Of a stretch of DNA of 64,000 nt, positions 52,476 to 64,000 are shown in pieces (within the stretch, counting starts at the first letter, position 1; the number at the start of each line of letters is the position of its first letter). The notes under the pieces are model-generated. The model was given only the letters and a program-made list of their open reading frames with translations, was not told the DNA's origin and made no database searches. The stretch is from positions 81,201-145,200 of the forward strand of contig WBMZ01011559.1 of the NCBI GenBank assembly GCA_013400975.1, written 5' to 3'. The position numbers and the translations under genes were made by a program. The stretch comes from Atrichornis clamosus (Eukaryota > Chordata > Aves > Passeriformes > Menuridae).

Positions 52476-53407
52476 GATAAGAAAGTATATTTAGTGATCA
52501 GACTTATCAGATTTACTTCATTTTTTGGGAATCACATCCCAGACAATGTATCAAACCATACTCTTGATAATACCATTCTGCTGGCAGTATTATTTAGGGC
52601 ATGTTTTTTCTCATAGTTTATTGGGAAATTAAAAAAGAAATAAAAATACTGTATTGCCTTTTACATACCTATGGGACTGTCTCCTCACTTCACTGTGTGT
52701 TGTATTCTTTAGAATGTGTACTTAAGTAAAGGAAACTGTACAGTATTTCTTAGAAGAACAAGCCAGGAAATAGTGGTACAAATAAATCAGTCAGGCATAG
52801 CTTTTTGAAGAGTGAGCTAGTGTAGTTACCTAGCTGACTGTATCCAAAATCAAAAAAAGAATTGCATATTTTTCCTAAGGTGAGCTGATGGGGAGAAAAT
52901 ATCCTTAAAGCATAAGACAGAAGGTTCAAGGAAGAAAAAGTAACTTAGGATACTACTGAGATACTGACTTCCTTGTGTACCACTGGAAAGGCCTGCTATC
53001 AGTAAGGGGAGTTTGTGAGCAGCAAATAGTTCAGAGGTCCATGGTCAGCTTTCCTCCATTAGTCATTGAAAACACAAGACTCATTTTGGTGTGGTTTCAG
53101 TTTCTGGAGTTGTTTAAACATGGTTTCTTTTGCTGTTTTTAAGTACAATAATCTTTAAAATACCATGACTAAAGTCACACTTTTGTCTTGAAGAAGCAAA
53201 CGTATATTCTGACAGACTTCTGAATTAGTCACAGGCAACGCCTGTTATAATCGGAGTAGCATAATGAGAAAAATCAAATCAAACTGGGGAAATTCCCTCT
53301 TCAATTCTACTACCTCTCAAAGAGCTAAAGGCCTGAGGAGTTTCTCTCTTTGGGATATGCTTTACTGGATCCTGAGAAAAGACATTGGTACAGACATACA
53401 TCCTATT

Positions 53408-53467
53408 ATTTCCTTTAATCTCTGTTCTCTCACCGTACAGAATCTCATCAAGTTGCCCTGTCACCAT
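53408..53467. repeat. 60-bp exact direct repeat, copy 1
   Basis: Identical over 60 bases to 57238-57297. Weaker similarity continues for about 8 bases to the left and about 6 to the right (with a one-base gap). The sequence includes a splice-acceptor-like run TTCTCTCACCGTACAG but shows no coding similarity. Origin unknown. Confidence 0.85.
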
Positions 53468-56400
53468 GCTTGACTAAGCAGCCATGGTTGAGATATCTTT
53501 TGGCAGAAATTTGTTGATGTTTATCCATGACTTGCAGTAAGTTGATTCCAGTTGTCCCATTTTTAGAGATGCTGAACTGCTGCTTAAAACTGGTTCTGCA
53601 AAAATTAATTGAGAGAATTCAGCCTCATGTGTCACCAAACTTCTGGTTACGTTTGGATTGCTGATCAGTTACTTTGCAGCAGCATTCCCTGCTAATTCCC
53701 CACGAATAAAGATAACATACTCAGAGAAGATCTAAAATATGCTTCTTGAACTACAAATAAAAAGTTAAAAAAAAAATCACATCACTTTGTATACTTAGTT
53801 TAATCCTACAACATTTTAACAAACAAAATAAATTTCCTACATGGTTTTCATAAATGATACCATTTTTGTCTTCAGCACTTTGTCAGGTAAACTTTTCCTT
53901 TTGTTTTTGTATTCTTATGCACTCACCTTCTCCTCACACGTAGATTAGATTCTTAATTTGGTGGTTTTGCCACTTGAAATCTTGAAGCCTTTTGGGGCAA
54001 ACCATTATAGTATACTTTATAGCTACCTATACATGAATATGACTAAACCTTTTTCCATGATCATCCTCTTTCCCCCTCAGTGTTACTTATGTAAATTAAT
54101 TCTGCAAAGGGTGGTTATTTTACAACCACTGGATGACTGAGCAAGGGATTTTAGTTATTTTATTTTTGAAGTACAAAACATTTGTAAAATATTTCTACCC
54201 AAAAAATTAAGATATTTATATTTATTCATTTTTTATTATTTATAGGAATTGCATTAAGTCTAGTGAGAGAGGTCATACAAAAAAAATCTCATTACAGCTG
54301 TAGACAACTGTTAGCTGGAATGTCTTTCTAGAAGTCTATAAAATATTTAGTGAGAAATACTTAAGCTTTTTACTTTGAACAGTTCATCATAATAGGAGTT
54401 TAGTTTAGAAACTTCTGTACAAGAAAGATTGATCCAGTTTAGGCACAGTGGTGCTTTCCTAGGCCCAGACACTCTCAGGCCTTGACAGTATATAATTCAT
54501 GTTATAAAGTATTTTCCGTAAGTGCTGATTTCTGTATTTAAGACAACTTCTTTTTCCAAAGTTTTCGAGCATAAGCATCCTACAGCAAAATTCTCAATAC
54601 TAAACAGTTCCAACTAACACAGTGGAATATCTTGGAGAGAATTAGCTACCCCCTCCTTTCCTCCTAAGAAGGTGGAAATAAGAGTAGGTTTTGCAGAATG
54701 GCAGAGTGTAAAGTTATAAAAGGAACACAGTAGTTCTTTCAGAATAATCTCCCTATAAACTGAACAGACCTTGCAGCAAAATAAAGTGTTCTGTTATACA
54801 AGATACCTATCAGCACTTCTCATTATGCCAGATCCAGAAAAAGATTTACTTTGGATAAGGCAAAGAAATAATCCAAGAATATGTTTAGCGATGAATATAC
54901 AGGGGAATTGCCTCATTCTCCCCCACTCTACCACTCATTATATCCTAGTGTTTGGGGTCTTTTTTAGTTTGTTTTTTCCCCAAAAAGAGATTTTGCTAGT
55001 TCTGCATGTTCAAGATAACGATAATAAAATGTTGTAAAACAGCACATATTAGTGAAGCTTTAATAATAAGGGTGTGTTTTAACAAATGGGGTTATGTTTC
55101 TCTAAATACGAACTATACATGTCTTATAGTAGTGTAACAAAATCCTTGCTGCAAGTATATTATATAATTAGTTCAATCAAAATAGTAGAATTTTGAGGGA
55201 AAATATAAAATTGTCTGTCACTTTCTACTGGCACCTATCCATTGCTGGGGAAAGGGGAGACCAAATTTGCCCTTAAAGGTCCAGTTTTGGTCAGTGAGTA
55301 ACCATCAGTTTATTGATAGGACCTGCACCTTGGTAATGCAGAATCTACAGTTTTTGTGATATGGAAAAGTTCTCATTTTCTATGGGTTTGAGGGTATTTT
55401 TTGTTTGCTTGTTTGTTTGTAGATGGTTTCTTTGGGTTTTTTTAAGATCTTTATCACGCTAGATGTAATAAGTGGCATTGAACTGCTTTTAATATAACTC
55501 CTCTGGATAGTGCAGTTGTTGAGCTAGAAGATAAATTGGCTTCGAGAAATTTAAAAGATTGTCCAGCTACCCTTCCTAGTCAGAGTAGACAACTTCCATA
55601 CTATTGATATCAGTAGAATGTGAATATGTAAATGATTATTCACCAGCATAGCTGTGATAACTTGAATTAAATTTCCTGCCTAAGAACTACTGTTTGCTGC
55701 AGTTGCACTTGCTCTCACAATGGATACTTGTACAAGTTCATTAAGCTTTCGGCATCCCAGGGTCTGGCTGGCGGTATTGCTCCCTTGGTATATCTTCTCT
55801 AAGGAACTTTTACCTTTGAAACTTGTGGTTGAGACCATGAAGTGCTCCTCAGGCAAACCTCAAACCACAGTCTTTGTCATGTTCTGAAACACAGCCATTG
55901 TGTGATGTTTAGCTTTGTCAAAGAGAGGTCTCTCTCATGGCCTAACCAAAACTGTAAAATAGAAAATATCAAAGGTTGTTAGCACCTATGTTATCAGTTA
56001 ACAGATGCAGTCTAGTCCATCCGTATTATTTTTGTCCGCTGTAATTTTAAAGCCAAGTTACAAATTCAAGTAGGCTCTTAAAAACTAATAAAACCACATG
56101 AAAGGAAAATGTCATTCATAACAACTCATATAAGACAAAAAAAGGCCAAAAAAACCAGTAAAATTGTGATTTTTTTTTTTTACAGGATATTATCTTTTTA
56201 AACCATGGAAACTGCCTACTTTCACAGTTGTTGTACCTAATGAAAACCTATACAGATAAATATGGAAATATAGAATTTCAGTGCTTTTATATAGTTTATA
56301 TATCTACTTCTTCATTGACTTTTCAGAATATTTTACCACAGGCCACCCCATGACACCTGTTCAACCTTGATTTTAAAATACTTCCAGTGTTGCTTTTATT

Positions 56401-57237
56401 TAATTTTCACTTTTAACAATCAAAAATACTTTTAAAGAAGAAAAACATGTAGAATACTTCACAATCTTCTAGATATCTGCAGATTAATATTTCTATCTAC
56501 AACAGAAGTGTGGACATTTAATTGCATGTTTTAACTGAGTTTAAAGTGAAACCCACATTTTTTTAAATTGACTTGCATAGGGAGAAGGGTAGAGTTTTAA
56601 TCAAAATTCAAGATGAAAGAGTAGAAATCTTCTTTAAATGTATTGCACAATCTTTTTACCATTTCTGGTCAAGATAATGAAAAAAAAACCGGGGGAAAAC
56701 AACATCCAGCATTTATTGGATATTAGATAGTAAAAATGTAGTGATAACTGTGAAGTAATTTAGATTACGAAGTCATATACATCTTAAGGAGGCATCAAAA
56801 CCTGCAGGCTTATGTCATACTTCACAGATTTTGCGAAACTGTTCCAATAATCTTGGTTGAATGAAATGTAGCATTTTAATATTCAGGCTCACTGCATTAT
56901 AAACAAATTGTCTTACATTATTTTCTTTCTCAAAATGAAGTTTTATGATATTATATCCCTTTGCAGTTTATTTTCATCTCAGCTGAATAGCTGATGTACG
57001 CAATACTTGATGCTTCCCAAGAATACTAGTAAGAAGCCCAGAAAGACGTATGGTGCAAACTCTCTCAAAGGATTTCTGTGGAAGTTGAGTATGTAATGCT
57101 GGGTCAAAACAAGTTCATTCATCCATTTTGGACAAGTTTGTTCATCCATTTCTACCCAAACATATCTCAAAAAATTACATGAAAACAAGTTTATAAATAT
57201 AGTCAGGGACAAGAAATTACTTTTATAGTCTGCTATG

Positions 57238-57297
57238 ATTTCCTTTAATCTCTGTTCTCTCACCGTACAGAATCTCATCAAGTTGCCCTGTCACCAT
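57238..57297. repeat. 60-bp exact direct repeat, copy 2
   Basis: Second copy of the 53408-53467 sequence, 3.83 kb downstream in the same orientation. Flanks on both sides are otherwise unrelated. Confidence 0.85.
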
Positions 57298-59977
57298 CTT
57301 GAGCAAACACTGGGAATTAAGGCAAGATAATCTCCTCACTTTCAGTTCTCATGCCTTTCATCTGTGATTCAGAACAAGATTTCTAGGAAAGTCCTGCTAA
57401 GCCAGTAGCAGTGCAGAGATCTCACATAGGCCACTCTAAGTGTATGACTCATGGGTTTCTGACCCACTGGAAAAAAATCTGGCTGAAATTATGATGTCAT
57501 ACTGAGCATGTGCAAAGCTGAATTTTTGGTAGCTAGCGGTTTTGTGTGTTTCTTTTTAAATAAGATCTCATGATCAAGCCAAATATAGGCATAGTTTAGT
57601 GTAGAGAAAAAGTCTTATTTCTGGCACTAGTAAGATCATCTGGCAAATACATTAATTCTCTACAGAAGTGCTCGCATGCTAGAATGTCCTTAAGATGTAA
57701 TAAGCACATTCCCCTTTAATTAATTTCAACTTCTAAACTTTAATTTCAAAGGCACCTGATTCCCACAAATGGAAATTTTACAGAGCAGCGAAAAATTGAT
57801 TGCAGGTTCTCCTATCAATATGCTGTGGACATCTTTCATAAAAGATTATGTTGTACTTTGAAGAAAAGATTACTGCTTACCAACAGATTGAATGCTTTCT
57901 CCGTGGAAACCATGGAAAATGTCTTAGTGGGTTTCACACCAACACGTTTGGCATAGGTGAGGGATGTGCTGGCTGAGCATGTCTTTGGTTGCCATACAGA
58001 GAGGAATTGCTGATGCAAGATGTTTTGGTCTGCAAACAAAGTATCATACAATGGTGAAAGAGCTCTCTTAAAAAGCATTTTGATGCAGTGTACAGTGTTG
58101 GAGTGGTTCATGATCCCCTCAGTAAGGAGAAACACTAGTCAACAGCTTTTCTATGTATTTTAGAACAATTACATTCCTTTTTCTAAGCCAAAATATAGCC
58201 ATCACCGTTATATAAAAGTAAATCTTTCTTGAGAAGTCTGGTTATCTTCCTTCATTTCCTGTAGCATGTTAGCTGCAGCTTATTTCAGACTGTTTTCTCT
58301 TAAGATCCCAGAAAATGTAAACAGTGCATAAAAATCTTGTCCACAAATCTTTACACTAAGATTCATTCTCAACTCCCACTAGGACTACATTACTCATAAA
58401 AATCAGTTATTGCAAAGTACTATTGAAGTTTTTTGGGGGATTGGTTTTTGGTTTTGTGTTTATTAATAGTCTGTTTTAATGTCTGGGAAGAAGAGGCCTC
58501 GTTTCTAAAGGACAAAATTAAGTCTTTAACATGTTGTGTTTTGACAGTCCCAGCCTTCATGATACATGTCTTTTTGTTATACATTATGGTGGATTTTGGT
58601 TCCTCAAAGTTCTCTTCAACTCCTGAGCATCCATCAAACATGACTCTACAAAGGAAGATCTTACTAGTACAGTAAGAGAGCTAAAATTATTTTGCATTGG
58701 TGAGTTAATTTTGTTACAGTGCTGTTTTATTCTCTGTTTAGCACTGTCTGATCTATGGATCTTCTCTTTTGCTCAACAGACTGAGATCAGTGGAACTATG
58801 GAATAATACTGCGAATATTTCCATTTATAGTCAGCTTCAATTTTTCATTTCTTCATTTCATTCTGCTGCTCCTCACAGCAGTCTGGGCTTATTTACAATT
58901 TACCACTTGCAGGTATCACTAGTAATCATTAAACAAAGTCATGCAGCATATATTTCTTTCTAAAACCAGGCTGGAAAATGGTCATCTACTTGCTGTTGAC
59001 AGTGATTTCTGCTGCTGTTCTGTGTATTTCCTCCATTTTGACAATAGCATGGTGGCAAATGTCTTCCAGCTCTAAATGCAAGAGGGCTTGCCAGCTTTAC
59101 ATATGGAGAATAGTGCTTCCACTTCCCATGAACTTGTGCCCTACTCTCTCAGATATGTGCATTGTCCTTGACTGCTGCTGTAAATATAAGTCAATGCATG
59201 ACGTTCTACCACTTGTAACTACCTTACATTTCAGAGTAGCTTTCATCCAGATCTCTCCCAGGATAAGTCTTAGTACTTCTGCACTGAAAATTCTGATAAT
59301 ATTTTGATATGAATGCACATGGCTTTCATATGTAATTAATGTTTCTTACATGGGTCTTTAATCAGGAAAACATGCATTAAGATTAAATGATAATTCAATT
59401 CAATCAATAAACTGATGTATAGTAATTCATTTTTGTTGAACAGTCTTGATAGTGAACAGGCTTTGCTTCAGTAAAAAAAGGCATTTCTTTTAAAGTCCCA
59501 TTTATATTTAGTTGAAAAATCTCTGTTACTTGGAAAAGAAATACATCTTTTAGATATGATAGTTACAGCATCATGAAAAGCTTTTCTGTTTCTGTTTAAA
59601 TATTAAACACCACACTGTCATTTTAGGCATGTAGTGAATGATGCAGAGTTCTTTTTTGTATCAGCTGTCTGTTTTTCTTATCATGGTGGAAATGCCAATA
59701 TAGAAATGTCTTGTCTCTGTCTTTCCTATGATAACATATAAATATATTTTAATGGTCAGCTAAACTGCACAGATTAATATTAAGCTGAGAAATAACATTC
59801 TTTGCCTGTGTCTGTGTTGCTGCCTATGGATTTGGATGTGTGCATTCCATACCTTTCCATGAAAGCTCTGGGAGAAATTTGTAGCCAGCAGTACTATGTT
59901 GGTTTCAATGTGGACATGTGTTTCTTTCAAAAGTATTTAAAATGTTTGGAAAGAGAAACATGCATTAAGCCTGCCTA

Positions 59978-60076
59978 TTTTCCCTGCCCATGGCACGCGG
60001 ATTGGAATTAGATTATTTTTCAGGTTATTTCCAACACAAGCCGTTCTATGATTCTATGATTTTATGGTTTTATGAC
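59978..60076 (+). mobile_element. CR1 3'-end stub, sense orientation
   Basis: About 100 bp ending in the CR1 tail repeat (TTCTATGATTCTATGATTTT, then degenerate units), preceded by the usual CR1 3' sequence with CCCTGCCCATGGCA. This is the only CR1 copy in the window on the same strand as PALLD. It is extremely 5'-truncated. Confidence 0.88.
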
Positions 60077-63000
60077 TATATATTGGCCAAATCAGTTTGG
60101 AAGGACACTTTGAGGCAATATATTTAACTAATAGACTGAAGGCAACAAAAATAACACTTATTTTTAAAAATAGCTTTCAGGGAGTTTCAGGGGACTTTTG
60201 ATGAGCCCAGTATCTGAAAAATTAGTAGATAATATAGAAACAATAGTATGATCTAGAATAAATAAATTAAAATAATAAGATAATGAACAGAATGTGACAT
60301 TTTGAGGGGAATAAATGTAAAAGGAAGTAGCATCTCACAAATTTGCTCAAGCTATTTGAAAGAACTGACAAGAACCCTATGGATGAGTGAAGTCTAGTTG
60401 ATACAGTCCACTGGATTTCCAAAGGTTTCCAACACAGTCCTTTTCGAAAAGCTTCTGAAGAAACTAAGTAGTCAGGGGACAAAGGCTGGACAAAATATAT
60501 CTTCTTGCTCTAACAAATGTAAGTGTTTAAAAGACAGTAACCAAAAATAGAAATAAATTGTCAAGGCTCAAAAGAGCAGGAGATAACCACTTGAATTGCA
60601 CACAGAACTGTGCTGAGTCTGGCACTGTTCATCTTATATGCCTCTTGTTCCAGATCACTTATGTTTTATAAACAAAACCAAAAACTCCTTCCTTCAAACA
60701 AGGGGAAAAAAATGGGGCTCAGGTTTTGGGTCTTTATGTACAACTGGTCTGTTTTATCAGTTAAGTCAATGCACGGTCTCATACTTTGGCAGGGGATTTT
60801 GTATTAAAATATATTATTATCAGTGTATGCATCTATACATTCAGAATATATTACAATGTTTAGTCTGATAAATATGATTATGTGTTATTTCATATGTTTT
60901 ACAATATCACTAAATGTTTTAGTCCTTATACTACGATGCCAGCAGCTTTTGTTACAAGGCTGAACACTGGCACAGCAAATCAGTTTTATTTTACTGATAA
61001 AATGCTCAGATTTTTTTCATTTTTTTCATAGTTCCTTTAATAATAGTAAAGATTCTGTAATTTTTGAATTCGGTGTTTCCCAGCAACAGGTTGAAACAGT
61101 TGTTGCCAATACTCTAACCTTGATAAGTAGTTGTGCACTGACACTGAATACTTTGATATTCAGACGTTAAAACTACTCAGATCCACTGGGTTAATGGTAT
61201 GGTCTTTTATGGCACATTTCTGTTCCACTTCTCCTACAGAGCCTTCTATTTTCTGACTACATGAAACTGCTGTAACATCAATGTGGGGCTGGACAGCATG
61301 AGTGCACTCTCTGGCAGAAGTGAAGGAGGGACAGGATATGGTGTGGTCCTCTGAGGGCAGTGCTTCAAGCCTGTGAGAAAGAGGCTGCCGTGGCTCAGTC
61401 AAGTTGCAGCCGTAGAGTCACTGTGTGCAGTCGAGTAGTGGAGTGAGTGGGTTCACTGGGGCGAAGGAAGCACAAATGGGCAGGTACCAAAATGAGAAGA
61501 TGGCCTGGGGAACATGTATGCTCTTCTTGCTAAAGGTTGCCACTGGGGTCAATGGCAGCAATTTAGCTATCTGGAGTATTTCTAGAGAGAAAACCTGTGC
61601 TTTGAAACATGTTTGACCAGACAGAGAGAGGACTGGAACTGTCACTGAAAGTCAGTTGAGCAGTAGCTTCCAGACCTCTGGGAGGTCACCCTTTCTGCAA
61701 GGGTAAAAACCTAAGTTTATTATGCATTTATCGTAAGTTTTTAGATAGCTTTGTTGAGAACATTGCCAGTTTCTTGTGCAGCAAAGACATACTCCTACTT
61801 GCAGAAGAGAAATCCAGCACAACACCAGAAGAGCAAATGTAGAACAGCACCTCAAAGGTCAAAGGATATGTCCTCCTACCCTGAACATGTATCTTGTGGT
61901 GTCATCCATTCCATTCAGATGAACTGATGTCAGATGACAGGGCCTGGATTGCTTTTCTGTAAATTGCTTACAGAATCAGCAGTGAATTATTTGTCAGTAT
62001 CCTGTACACCTCCTGAAGATGATGGAGTAGTTCTGAAATAAACTGGTACTTCTGCAGCCTTTAACAGTAAAGAGGATGAGCTCTATGAGATATCATATTT
62101 TGTTTTAAATTACTATTTGACAAAGGTATGTCCTTGTGACCTTAGTTTAATTTATTCTTAAAGCATTTCTGTATTTTGGATTTTTATTTCCTTTGCCAGT
62201 TATGAATGTTTTATTTACATTAATCTTGAAACAGATAACTTGAAACCAGATCTTTCTGGGCATAAATTCTCTTAAATTATTCCTGTATGTTTCTTATTTT
62301 GCTGAAGTTTTGAGGTTTGTTTGCTTTTTTCTGAGGTGAATTTTAGCATGCTAATATAAATATGATGAGGTCAATATAATTATTCTTCTGCTGTTTTATC
62401 AAGCTGTTTCCTTACGTTTTTCTAGTTTAAGAGTTTCTCACAAGTAAACAAACTTGTTTAGGCCTCTGTTGAGGGCAAGAATGCAATATAAAAATACTAG
62501 AGTTAGTTTTCTGTTGAGCTGAAAATATAGCTGGCTTGGGTGCAGCTGGAGTCTCATTGAAAGGTGGTTAAAAATGCACCCTCCCAAATTATTTTCTTCA
62601 CGCACTTGTGTCCAGGAGCAGTCACTACTGCCCTGTACATCAGTGACTTAAAGCAGTGCTGTCTGTTCCAGTCTACTACTTGTTTTCTGCTTCACTCAGA
62701 CATCCACAGGAACCTGCAATAACGCAAAGAGTTTTAGCATTACTTAAGGAGTTGTTTTCATAACTTAGTGCTAAGGAACCATATTGAGAAATACAGGAAT
62801 GCTTCCAGACTCCCAAACAGAACTAGAAAGTTTGAAGTTTAGCTACACCTTCTTCTTTAATTTTTTTCAAAATGCTGTTTCTTGTCATGCTGCGCAAGAG
62901 AGGACTGTCTCACTGTCTTTTACTAGTTTTAAATCATTACTTTGTTAAGGGTATTCCTTTTAAGGAGTCACAGCTCAATAAACTTCTTAGTCAGATAGCT

Positions 63001-63242
63001 ATATATCTGTGGATCAACTTGTTTCAGCTGTCAGTGTGGCCCATTCAGTATATATTCTGAACCGTTATTTTCTCATTTAAATTTAAGGGAAGAAATCACT
63101 CCTACAGGTTTCCTTGCTCCTTGTTAAAAAAAAAAAAAGCTATCACAGAAATCCACTTAAAAAGACTAAATCTAAAAGATGAGAGCAAAAAAATGCAGTG
63201 ACCACCAGAACTGGGTTTTGGTGTTTGGTGCGGGTCTTTTTT

Positions 63243-63280
63243 GGGGTTTTTTTGTTGTTTTGTTTTTTTTTTTTTTTTAT
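63243..63280. repeat. G/T-rich poly-T tract
   Basis: GGGGTTTTTTT followed by mixed GTT and a run of about 16 T. Low-complexity sequence about 450 bp before the CpG island. Confidence 0.75.
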
Positions 63281-63830
63281 TTAAGTGTTCTTCCTTGCTT
63301 GCTGTGGTTCTTACATATAGGTGTACAGTTTGACTGTAAATTCTGTCTCATGAAGTACCTGAAGTGCTACCAAAACTGACTATCAAGCAACAGTACTAAC
63401 AGTAGGGAGTGTTCCCCTAGCAAATTTTACTGTCTTCCAGCAGGTAAGCTGCTCTTTATAAACGCTACTTTTTAAAGTTTGGGGATATTTTGAGAGTAAA
63501 ACTAGTCTTGCTTTCTTACTTTATGTAGCATAACAGAATAGTAACTTCTTTAAAAGTCGGTAGCACTGTTGAGGGATTCCTTTTTCTCTACAGAAAGCAC
63601 CAGTGAAATCCCCAAAGGACACGCTGTAACCTGTTCTAAAGAACAATGGAAAATATGACAGGAATCTGTGAGATTTTACACTGGAACTTTTAACTTCATT
63701 TTCCTTTGTCTTGTTGCCAGGGGTTTGCACACGCTGCTAGGGCGGCCTGAAAAGCGGCGCTGCAGCTCGGGAAGCCCCCGGCGGCCGCGCGGTGGGAGCT
63801 GAGGCTGCCGCAGAGGGCGAGCGGAGGAAG

Positions 63831-63920
63831 CAGGAGCCGGTGGTGCCGGCCAGGAGCCGGTGGTGCCGGCCAGGAGCCGGTGGTGCCGGCCAGGAGCCGG
63901 TGGTGCCGGACAGGAGCCGC
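63831..63920. repeat. 20-bp minisatellite, about 4.5 units
   Basis: Unit CAGGAGCCGGTGGTGCCGGC starts at 63831, 63851, 63871 and 63891 (the last with a final A), followed by a half unit. The copies are nearly identical, which implies recent expansion. It lies in the CpG island and is followed by three 9-bp CCCGCCCGG-like units (63923-63945). Confidence 0.92.
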
Positions 63921-63961
63921 GGCCCGCCCGGCCCGCCCGGCCCGGGGAAGCTGCTCCTTAC

Positions 63962-64000
63962 ATGGGCATGGCCGCGGCCGGCGCGGCTCGCCCGGGGCCC
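63962..64000 (+). CDS. Possible start of an alternative first coding exon (very tentative)
   Basis: ATG codons at 63962 and 63968 share one frame, open to the window end (MGMAAAGAARPGP). The second has the better initiation context (G at -3 and +4). An Ala/Gly-rich N-terminus encoded in a CpG island is common for vertebrate first exons, but 13 codons are too few for a decision. It could equally be 5' untranslated sequence. Confidence 0.2.
   Translation, partial: MGMAAAGAARPGP

Larger units (their letters stand above)
25849..63714 (+). other. Very long PALLD intron (over 38 kb)
   Basis: Starts with GTGAGT; no phase-compatible palladin exon was found up to the window end. The next expected exon (proline-rich, following the residues PKL) is therefore probably beyond 64000. 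Apart from the entries listed separately, the following stretches look unique and AT-rich with nothing I can name: 25849-30521, 31130-43080, 43690-44770, 44990-52135, 52476-59977 and 60077-63714. Open frames in them are chance-sized. Confidence 0.75.
1..64000 (+). other. PALLD: Internal part of the palladin gene (gene span, both ends outside the window)
   Basis: Eight exons between 8346 and 25848 splice in register into one 352-codon open frame that I recognise as the N-terminal part of the long palladin isoform. The first exon enters in the middle of an Ig domain. The last ends with a split codon in the proline-rich region, so the gene continues on both sides. Palladin is a cytoplasmic actin-associated scaffold of stress fibres, focal adhesions and Z-discs. 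It belongs to the myopalladin/myotilin family and binds alpha-actinin and Ena/VASP proteins. The gene is known to produce nested isoforms from several promoters. Exons here correspond to Ig1, Ig2 and the start of the first proline-rich region, which are absent from the short isoform. The assignment to palladin rather than myopalladin rests on the linker and proline-rich segments, which match palladin in order and wording. Family and function are from established knowledge; splice structure is read from the sequence. Confidence 0.93.
63715..64000 (+). promoter_or_regulatory. PALLD: CpG island edge, candidate internal PALLD promoter
   Basis: Base composition switches within a few bases from AT-rich intron to very GC- and CpG-rich sequence that continues to the window end. 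It holds a NotI-type GCGGCCGC (63781-63788), a GC-rich minisatellite and repeated CCCGCCC GC boxes (63923-63945). No TATA box lies at the usual distance from a start; a TATAAA-like string occurs earlier at 63457-63462, outside the island. Vertebrate PALLD is known to use an internal promoter for a short isoform starting in the proline-rich region, and this island sits downstream of the long-isoform exons as expected. The transcription start is not determinable here. Confidence 0.65.

Overview
This window is vertebrate nuclear DNA, almost certainly from a bird. It is AT-rich and intron-dominated, and carries CR1 retrotransposons with the avian (ATTCTATG)n 3' tail and ERVL- and ERVK-type LTRs. 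Its only recognisable protein-coding content is eight consecutive exons of palladin (PALLD) on the + strand. Abundant ERV LTRs make a songbird or other neoavian bird more likely than a fowl, but this is an inference. Nothing prokaryotic, no tRNA or rRNA and no CRISPR array was seen.

Layout. 1-8345: part of an upstream intron, with a 5'-truncated antisense CR1 (6971-7947). 8346-25848: eight PALLD exons (179, 67, 106, 75, 142, 24, 120 and 343 bp), all with GT-AG junctions and mutually compatible phases, 352 codons in total. They encode the C-terminal half of the first N-terminal Ig domain, a Ser/Thr-rich linker, the complete second Ig domain (split over three exons, one a 24-nt microexon), and the start of the proline-rich region with an EVH1-ligand-type FPPLPP motif. 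25849 to beyond 64000: a very long intron (over 38 kb) with an antisense CR1 (about 30522-31125), a GC-rich LTR-like block (about 43080-43690), a foldback with 54-bp arms (44779-44989), an antisense solo LTR with a 6-bp target duplication (52142-52469), a 60-bp exact direct repeat 3.8 kb apart, and a CR1 3' stub (59978-60076). 63715-64000: the edge of a CpG island with a 20-bp minisatellite and GC boxes. It lies where the promoter of the short (about 90 kDa) palladin isoform is expected.

Function. Palladin is a cytoskeletal scaffold that cross-links actin and binds alpha-actinin and Ena/VASP proteins. Vertebrates make nested isoforms from several promoters. The exons here are specific to the long isoforms, while the terminal CpG island would drive a transcript lacking them.

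Most notable observations. (1) An internally deleted ERVL provirus with an exact 5-bp target duplication begins 9 nt inside an intron, beside the splice donor of the Ig2 exon and upstream of the 24-nt microexon. (2) There is an unexplained near-perfect foldback and a 60-bp duplication. (3) A CpG-island promoter candidate is cut by the window edge. I found no previously undescribed multi-gene system.
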